Origin: Rhodospirillales bacterium
GTDB lineage: Bacteria; Pseudomonadota; Alphaproteobacteria; ATCC43930; CGMCC-115725
DNA length: 45,374 nucleotides
Assembly (NCBI GenBank): GCA_028288725.1
Contig: JAQGIC010000091.1
Coordinates: 1 to 45,374 of the forward strand
Direction: 5' to 3'
This document shows positions 40,374 through 45,374 of the stretch, piece after piece. The position numbers and the translations under genes are program-made. The notes under the pieces are model-generated. The model worked only from the letters and a program-made list of their open reading frames with translations, was not told the DNA's origin and ran no database searches. Positions within the stretch are counted from its first letter, which is position 1. Each line of letters begins with the position of its first letter.

Positions 40374-42476
40374 TCAATCCATCAGCTTGCGGGAGAAGTA
40401 GGTCAGCTCCAGCGCCGTGGTCTTGGCTTTTTCCTTGAGGTTGGCGCCCGAGCCGTGGCCGCCTTCGGTCACCTCGTAGAACAGGTACGGGATGCCCATT
40501 TCCGCCAGGCGTGCCGCGAACTTGCGGGCGTGCTGCGGGCCGACGCGGTCGTCCTTGGTCGTGGTCCAGACGAACGGCTCGGGATATTTCACGCCGGGCT
40601 TCAGGTTGTTGTAGGGCGAGATCCGGGCGAGGAACGCCTTCTCGTCGGGCCTGGCGACCGTGCCGTACTCGCCGACCCAGGATGGGCCGGCCGCGATCTT
40701 TTCGAAGCGCAGCATATCGAGCAGCGGCACCTGGATGTCGACCGCGTTCCACAGCTCGGGGTGCTGGGTGAACTCGACGCCCATCAAGAGCCCGCCGTTG
40801 GAGCCGCCCTCGATGCCGAGCCGGCGCGGGCTCGTCACCTTGTCGGCGAGCAACGCCTCGGCCACGGCGGCGAAATCATCGTAGATCTTCTGGCGATGGG
40901 TCTTCAGGCCCGCCTCGTGCCAGGCCGGGCCGAACTCGCCGCCGCCGCGGATGTTGGCCAGCACGAACACGCCGCCGCGTTCCAGCCACAGCTTGCCGAT
41001 ATTGGCCGAATAGAACGGCGTCTCCGACACCTGGAAGCCGCCATAGGCGTAGAGCACCGTCGGGTTGTTGCCGTCCATGGCCATGGCGGCCGGATGGATC
41101 ACGAAATACGGGATCTTGGTGCCGTCCTTCGAGGTCGCCTCATGCTGGTCGACCACGTCCTTGGACGCGTCGAACTTGGCCGGCAGCGCCTTGACCGTAT
41201 CGAGCGCGCCGGTGCCGGCATCGGCCAGCACGACCGAGGAGGGCGTCAGGAAGCCGGTGACGCTCAGGAACGCGCCTTCGCCGTGGCTCTGGGCATCGAC
41301 GATGCCGATCGAGCTGTTGTCGGGCAGGTCGAGCTTGCGTTCGGTCCAGCTGTTGTTCGGGGCCGGCGTATAGACCGACGCGCGGCCGCGCACGTTCTCA
41401 TAGCGCGTGACGATCAGATGCGACTTGGTCGAGGCGACCTCGTCGAGCGAGGCGCGCGGGCCCGGCGCATAGACCATTGTCGGCTTCAGATGAGCCGGAT
41501 CGGCATTGACCGCGGCCAGGTCGAGCGAGACCAGCGCGCCTTGGCCGAAGCTCTGGCCGGCAACCGTCCAATCCTGGTTCAGCTTGACCAGCAGCCGGCC
41601 GGCGACCAGATCGCTGATCTGCGCCTTCAGCGGGAGAGCCAGCCTTACCGCCTTGCTGGCCCTGACCAGATAGGTCTCGGTCTCGAAAAAGCTGACGGCG
41701 CGCTGGATGAACACGACCTTATGGCCGTCGCCATCCTGCAAGGCGGCCGGGCTGACCTGGGTATCACCGGGCTTGCCGCGGAAGATCTCCCTGGCGGCCG
41801 CGAGATTCTGGCCGCGCTTCAGCAGCTTCACCACGAACGGATAGCCCGCCGTCGTCATGGTGCCCTTGCCCCAGTCGCGCGACAGCACCAGGTCGTCGGC
41901 ATCGGCCCAGACGGCATCCTGCTTGCTCTTGGGCAGGGCGAAGCCGTCCTTGACGAACCGACCGGTCGCAAGGTCGAACTCGCGGATGGTGACCGCGTCC
42001 TCGCCGCCGTCGGACAGGCTGATCAGGCAGACCCGCTCGTCCGGCCGGCGGCAATCGGCGCCATGCCAGACCCAGTTGGCGTTCTCCGTCTTGGCCAGCT
42101 GGTCCAGGTCCAGCGCCGTGGTCCAGGCCGGCGCCGCCGTGCGGTAGGAGGCGAGATCGGTCTTGCGCCAGATGCCGCGGACATGGTCGGCGTCCTGCCA
42201 GAAATTATAGACCGCGTCGCCCAGGAAACGCGGCGTCGGGATGCGATCCTTGGCCTCGGCGATCTCCAGCGCCTGGGCATAGAGCGTGGGAAAGCGCGCG
42301 TCCTGTTCCAGCACGTCCAGCGTCTTGGCATTCTCGGTCTTGATCCAGGCATCGACGCGGGGGCTGCTGAGCTCCTCCAGCCAGATATAGGGATCCGGCG
42401 CATCCGCGGCACGCGCGAGCGTGCCGACCGCCAGCCCCATGAGGGACAAGGCGAGCGTGATTTTCAAACGACCCAA
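40374..42476 (-). CDS. Prolyl oligopeptidase family serine peptidase (S9A), exported
   Basis: 700 aa from a TTG at 42476 with GGGGG 9 bases before; TTG 42467 is the alternative. A signal peptide GRLKITLALSLMGLAVGTLA ends near ARAADAP. The S9 beta-propeller begins DPYIWLEEL and runs to about residue 430. The alpha/beta-hydrolase domain has GGSNGG (S559), DDRVGPQHARKF (aspartate about 642-643) and EGGHGSG (H674), a complete triad. It should cleave short proline-containing peptides in the periplasm. Cytosolic family members lack the export signal seen here. Its long 5' region is shared with the RpoH-type gene end, and its own transcript ends at a strong terminator. Confidence 0.92.
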   Translation of the reverse strand: MGRLKITLALSLMGLAVGTLARAADAPDPYIWLEELSSPRVDAWIKTENAKTLDVLEQDARFPTLYAQALEIAEAKDRIPTPRFLGDAVYNFWQDADHVRGIWRKTDLASYRTAAPAWTTALDLDQLAKTENANWVWHGADCRRPDERVCLISLSDGGEDAVTIREFDLATGRFVKDGFALPKSKQDAVWADADDLVLSRDWGKGTMTTAGYPFVVKLLKRGQNLAAAREIFRGKPGDTQVSPAALQDGDGHKVVFIQRAVSFFETETYLVRASKAVRLALPLKAQISDLVAGRLLVKLNQDWTVAGQSFGQGALVSLDLAAVNADPAHLKPTMVYAPGPRASLDEVASTKSHLIVTRYENVRGRASVYTPAPNNSWTERKLDLPDNSSIGIVDAQSHGEGAFLSVTGFLTPSSVVLADAGTGALDTVKALPAKFDASKDVVDQHEATSKDGTKIPYFVIHPAAMAMDGNNPTVLYAYGGFQVSETPFYSANIGKLWLERGGVFVLANIRGGGEFGPAWHEAGLKTHRQKIYDDFAAVAEALLADKVTSPRRLGIEGGSNGGLLMGVEFTQHPELWNAVDIQVPLLDMLRFEKIAAGPSWVGEYGTVARPDEKAFLARISPYNNLKPGVKYPEPFVWTTTKDDRVGPQHARKFAARLAEMGIPYLFYEVTEGGHGSGANLKEKAKTTALELTYFSRKLMD

Positions 42477-42604
42477 AATGGTAAGCCCCCGGCGAATTGA
42501 TCTGGCGGAATTCACTGGCGGCGACGCTAGCGGCAAAGCCGGGGGCGGGCAAGATTGCGGGCGGGGGAAGCGGGACGGAAGCCGCGGCAGTTCCGACGGA
42601 ATAA

Positions 42605-43606
42605 TTACCCCGCCATTGCCGGCTGCCTCGACCAATCCGCCGGCGCTTGCGCGGCATAGACCGCCGGACGGGGCATGGCCGGTCGGAAACCATCCGCCGC
42701 CAGCCCCGGCGCGTAGATCGGCCGGAGGGTCCGGCGCGCCCGATGCGGCGCCAGGCCCAGCGCTTCCTGGATCTTGCCGAAGGCGCGTTCCTCGATCTGG
42801 CGGATGCGTTCGCGCGACACGCCGTAATGGGTCGCAAGCTCGTCGAGCTTCAGCGGCCGCTCGCGCAGGCGGCGGGCGGACAGGATGTGCCGCTCGCGCT
42901 CACTCAACTGGGTCATGGCCTGGCGCAGCAGGCCGCGGCGCTGGTCCAGCTCCTGGCGGTCGCCCAGCACGGCCTCCTGGTTCGGCGCGTGATCGACCAG
43001 CCGATCCTGCCATTCCCCGTCGCTCTCGGATGTCACCGGCGCGTTCAGCGATTTATCAGGCCCGGCGAGGCGCCGGTTCATGGTCACGACGTCGCCGGGC
43101 GACACGTCGAGCTGGTGCGCGATCCGGGCGACCATCTCGGGCGGAAGATCGCCGTCGTCGATCGCCTGCAGCCGGTGCTTGGCCTGGCGCAGCTTGAAGA
43201 ACAGCCGCCTTTGCCGGGGCGTCGTGCACAGGCGGACCATCGACTGGGAACGCAGGATATAATCCAGGATCGCCGCCCGGATCCACCAGATGGCATAGGT
43301 CGACAGGCGGAAGCCGCGCTCGGGGTCGAAGCGCTCGATCGCCTGCATCATGCCGACATTGCCCTCGGCCACCAGGTCGGCCAGCGGCAGGCCGTAGCCG
43401 CGGAAGCCGTTGGCGATCTTGACGATCAGGCACAGATGGCTGGTCGCCAGGTGCGCGGCGGCGGTCCGGTCCCGGCTATCGACCCAGCGTCGGGCCAGGC
43501 TCTGCTCCTGCTCGGGCGCCAAGGTCGAATATTTCCGGATCTCTCGCAGGTAACGGGTCAGGCTGTTCGGGGAGGATCCCTCGCCAAGGGCCGCGCGCGT
43601 CGCCAT
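42605..43606 (-). CDS. rpoH: RNA polymerase sigma factor, RpoH (sigma-32) family
   Basis: 333 aa from the ATG at 43606 (MATRAALGEGSSPNSLTRYL), with GAAGGA 9 bases upstream. Region 2 reads DLVAEGNVGMMQAIERFDPE and RLSTYAIWWIRAAILDYIL. The RpoH box QRRLFFKLR (132-140) separates this group from RpoD. Region 4 has SERERHILSARRL and YGVSRERIRQIEERAFGKI. The protein is about 35 residues longer than most RpoH, with a C-terminal tail rich in P, A and R. It should direct heat-shock transcription; many alphaproteobacteria have several copies with different roles. A 9-bp inverted repeat lies 24-53 bases upstream of its start. Confidence 0.9.
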   Translation of the reverse strand: MATRAALGEGSSPNSLTRYLREIRKYSTLAPEQEQSLARRWVDSRDRTAAAHLATSHLCLIVKIANGFRGYGLPLADLVAEGNVGMMQAIERFDPERGFRLSTYAIWWIRAAILDYILRSQSMVRLCTTPRQRRLFFKLRQAKHRLQAIDDGDLPPEMVARIAHQLDVSPGDVVTMNRRLAGPDKSLNAPVTSESDGEWQDRLVDHAPNQEAVLGDRQELDQRRGLLRQAMTQLSERERHILSARRLRERPLKLDELATHYGVSRERIRQIEERAFGKIQEALGLAPHRARRTLRPIYAPGLAADGFRPAMPRPAVYAAQAPADWSRQPAMAG

Positions 43607-43629
43607 CGTCTGCCATCCTTCGGACCGGG

Positions 43630-43659
43630 GTTGCTTCAGTCTTGGCAGGTTGAAGCAAC
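43630..43659. promoter_or_regulatory. Inverted repeat in the leader of the RpoH-type gene
   Basis: GTTGCTTCA and TGAAGCAAC, perfect 9-bp arms with a 12-base spacer, 24 bases upstream of the ATG and adjacent to the ribosome site. It could be an operator or an RNA hairpin near the start region. Confidence 0.5.
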
Positions 43660-43730
43660 ACGGGCCCGGCCCGATTGTCGGATGCCGCTGCGATTTGTCA
43701 AAAATCACCGCCGCGTGGCGGCGGGACCCT

Positions 43731-44537
43731 CTATTCGGTGTATTTGGCCTCGACCATGTCCTGGAATTCCGGCTGGGCGTTGACCCAGGCGATGGCGTCC
43801 CACAGCCGCTCGGCATCCGCGGGCCGGGCGGCATAGAAGGTCTTGGACACCATCAGATAATACGCCGTGGTCCGGATGGGCGGCTCCAGCTTCACGATGG
43901 TGCGGAACTGCTTGGGATAGGCCCGGATCAGCCCGTCGACATGGGCCTGCAGCTCGGCATAGGCGTCGAGATCGCCGCTCTCCAGCTTGTGCAGATTGCG
44001 CAGGTGGTTCGGGTCGGTCACGACCTTCTGGCTCATCTTTTCCAGCAGCGGCACCACGGCATACCCCGTCGTGGCCGCGATCGGCGTATGGAGATTGGTG
44101 ATGGTCTTGCCGTCCCAGCCCACGCCCGAATCCCGGCGGGTATAGAGCCAATAGGACAAGTCGGTCAGCTTGCGCGCGGCGTCGGGCTTGCCGTCGTTCA
44201 TCGGATAGACGCCATAGCGCAGGCGATCTTCCGTGTAGCTCGCCATGAAGATGCCGTCGGCCTCGTGGGTCTCGACCATCTCAAGCCCGCGCGCCCAGGG
44301 CACGCGGTTGAAACTGACGGGGACGCCGGCATGGGCGGCGGCGGCCCGGATCAGTTCGATCACGAAGCCCGGCTTCTTGGGATCGGTATCCGTGCCGACG
44401 CCATAGGTGAAGGGCGGGTTTTCGTTGGTATCATAGACCAGCGCAAGCGCCGGGGTCTCGGCGGCCCGCGCCGCAGCACTGGCAAGACAGGCCGCGACTA
44501 TGCCGGCCAACAACAGCACCAAACGCCGCAACGCCAT
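43731..44537 (-). CDS. Orphan periplasmic substrate-binding protein (SBP_bac_3 type)
   Basis: 268 aa from the ATG at 44537. The signal peptide is ALRRLVLLLAGIVAACLASA, with cleavage near ARAAE. The solute-binding fold opens LALVYDTNENPPFTYG and continues PGFVIELIRAAAAHAGVPVS and VPWARGLEMVETHEADGIF, typical of family 3 amino-acid-type binding proteins. TYYLM-like AYYLMVSKTFYAARP follows in the second lobe. No permease or ATPase is adjacent, so it may serve a distant transporter or act as a sensor or enzyme-like periplasmic protein. The stop is 71 bases before the inverted repeat of the rpoH leader. Confidence 0.85.
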   Translation of the reverse strand: MALRRLVLLLAGIVAACLASAAARAAETPALALVYDTNENPPFTYGVGTDTDPKKPGFVIELIRAAAAHAGVPVSFNRVPWARGLEMVETHEADGIFMASYTEDRLRYGVYPMNDGKPDAARKLTDLSYWLYTRRDSGVGWDGKTITNLHTPIAATTGYAVVPLLEKMSQKVVTDPNHLRNLHKLESGDLDAYAELQAHVDGLIRAYPKQFRTIVKLEPPIRTTAYYLMVSKTFYAARPADAERLWDAIAWVNAQPEFQDMVEAKYTE

Positions 44538-44757
44538 CAATTCAGTCCAACGCTCGAATACCACCGTGCCACGGGACGCATAATAGCACACGAGATAGGA
44601 TAACACCTTATCGGCGAATGATTTATGACTGAATCGGCGCGTGCGCCAAGCGCCGCATGAGCGAACCATGGCCGATCTGGTATGATCCGCCCGACGAACC
44701 TGATGGCCCGGCACGATACGAACCATGTCCAAGCACGATAGACGGTTGGCGGTAACG

Positions 44758-45369
44758 ATGGCTGCTCGCCGGCGGCTCTGCTGGCTCGCGGCGCTCATTG
44801 CCGTTGCCGTGCCGGGCCCTGCCGATGCCGCCGCGACGGGATGGCGCGGCACCCTGTGGGGCGAGAGCACCGACGCGCTCGGCCGGGAATTCGGCGCGGC
44901 TGCGACGCGCCTCGATCGCCCGATCGACTTCGGCGATGCCTACGCCGACCTCGTGCTCAAGAATTACGACATCGGCGGCTATGGCTTCATCGTGTTCTTC
45001 CAGATGGACAAGCAGACCCACGGCCTGAAGCGCATCCAGATCGAGCGCGGGCGGCACGGTGCCGTTCCGGCGGTCGCCAAGGCCGCCTTCGATGCGCTGG
45101 TGGCGAGCTACGGTCCGCCGACCGTCGCCTGCGCGATCCGTGCCCACACCATCGACGCGCAGAATTTGACCGAGGAGGTCTGGCAGCGCGACGACACGAC
45201 CGTGCGGGCCCTGTTTCGCGAAGCCAGCCTCAACACCCTCGACCCGTATCTGGCGCGGGCAGTCGGCGACTTCGTCTCCGGCTCGACCGCTGCCGGCTTG
45301 TCGCAACAGCTGCTCATCCGCATCGCGCCGGCCGGAACGGAACCCGAGGATTGCCGCGTGAGGAAATGA
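44758..45369 (+). CDS. Secreted protein of unknown function
   Basis: 203 aa from the ATG at 44758, which gives a compact signal peptide (AARRRLCWLAALIAVAVPGP, cleavage near ADAAA). An in-frame ATG at 44725 is possible but has no ribosome site. The mature part begins WRGTLWGESTDALGREF, with one hydrophobic strand (YGFIVFFQMD) and two cysteines (ACAIRAH and EDCRV). It looks like a soluble periplasmic protein of alpha/beta type. I do not recognise the family. Divergent from the binding-protein gene. Confidence 0.7.
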   Translation: MAARRRLCWLAALIAVAVPGPADAAATGWRGTLWGESTDALGREFGAAATRLDRPIDFGDAYADLVLKNYDIGGYGFIVFFQMDKQTHGLKRIQIERGRHGAVPAVAKAAFDALVASYGPPTVACAIRAHTIDAQNLTEEVWQRDDTTVRALFREASLNTLDPYLARAVGDFVSGSTAAGLSQQLLIRIAPAGTEPEDCRVRK

Positions 45370-45374
45370 GAGGG

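Noticed and set aside
39201-42500. Stop-free frame of 1099 codons on the forward strand across the ClC and oligopeptidase genes
   Set aside because: It is antisense to two well-supported genes. Its translation is an Arg/Asp/Gln/Ala-rich string with no domain, a usual by-product of high GC3 bias.
42477-42635. Longer N-terminus of the prolyl oligopeptidase
   Set aside because: The extra 53 residues are proline/arginine-rich and precede a clean signal peptide; they are intergenic sequence.
1-45374. CRISPR arrays, tRNA or rRNA genes, phage or IS transposase genes
   Set aside because: Scanned by eye on both strands. No regularly spaced repeats, cloverleaf sequences or transposase motifs were recognised; the only mobile-like items are the small palindromic elements listed.

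Overview
The window is high-GC DNA with strong GC3 codon bias and closely packed genes. It carries gene families common in Alphaproteobacteria: DUF2336, DUF2937, a phasin, OprB, OpgD, an RpoH-type sigma factor and tesA/ybbA/ybbP linkage. It most resembles a soil- or plant-associated member of the Rhodospirillales/Azospirillaceae or a neighbouring order. I see no phage, plasmid, CRISPR, rRNA or tRNA genes. It reads as ordinary chromosome, peppered with small dispersed palindromic repeats.

Layout. 1-6.8 kb: a partial membrane protein, a bestrophin-like channel, an aminotransferase, a NIPSNAP protein, a DUF2937 protein, RNA cyclic phosphodiesterase ThpR, a nested inverted-repeat element, an aldo/keto reductase and a FIST sensor. 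6.8-11.7 kb: a TesA-like esterase divergent from an ABC ATPase/FtsX-like permease pair (YbbA/YbbP type), then a Bax-inhibitor-1 protein ending in a clear terminator. 11.8-16.2 kb: a three-gene, start/stop-overlapping operon of diguanylate cyclase, DUF2336 protein and GAF-HD-GYP phosphodiesterase. 16.3-20.2 kb: a LysR regulator divergent from an NADPH:quinone-type oxidoreductase, then a porin with a small, apparently frameshifted lipoprotein gene. 20.6-23.8 kb: a fused-permease ABC importer with its ATPase, preceded by a 13-codon leader ORF. 23.8-27.1 kb: a decayed ParB-like gene, an RcnR/CsoR-family metal repressor with its operator, a small protein and an atypical NRAMP transporter. 27.2-30.6 kb: an OprB porin, a 1-Cys peroxiredoxin and a glycosyltransferase.

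30.7-33.3 kb: a coupled acyl-CoA synthetase/ketopantoate-reductase-like pair that looks like oxalate-CoA ligase plus oxalyl-CoA reductase. 33.4-37.9 kb: an aldo/keto reductase, a PH-domain membrane protein, a proline-rich small protein, a phasin, periplasmic glucan protein OpgD and a lipoprotein. 38-45.4 kb: a small membrane protein with a CBS-domain ClC transporter, a prolyl oligopeptidase, an RpoH-type sigma factor, an orphan periplasmic binding protein and a secreted protein.

The most interesting signals are five. (i) The cyclase/DUF2336/phosphodiesterase operon. (ii) The putative oxalate-to-glyoxylate module. (iii) A mosaic family of two-hairpin intergenic repeats that supply stop codons and, in one case, cap a dying gene. 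(iv) A MITE-like nested palindrome inside another repeat. (v) An NRAMP transporter lacking the usual TM6 methionine, next to an RcnR-type sensor with the full Ni/Co ligand set. All functional calls come from reading motifs by eye; no database search was run.
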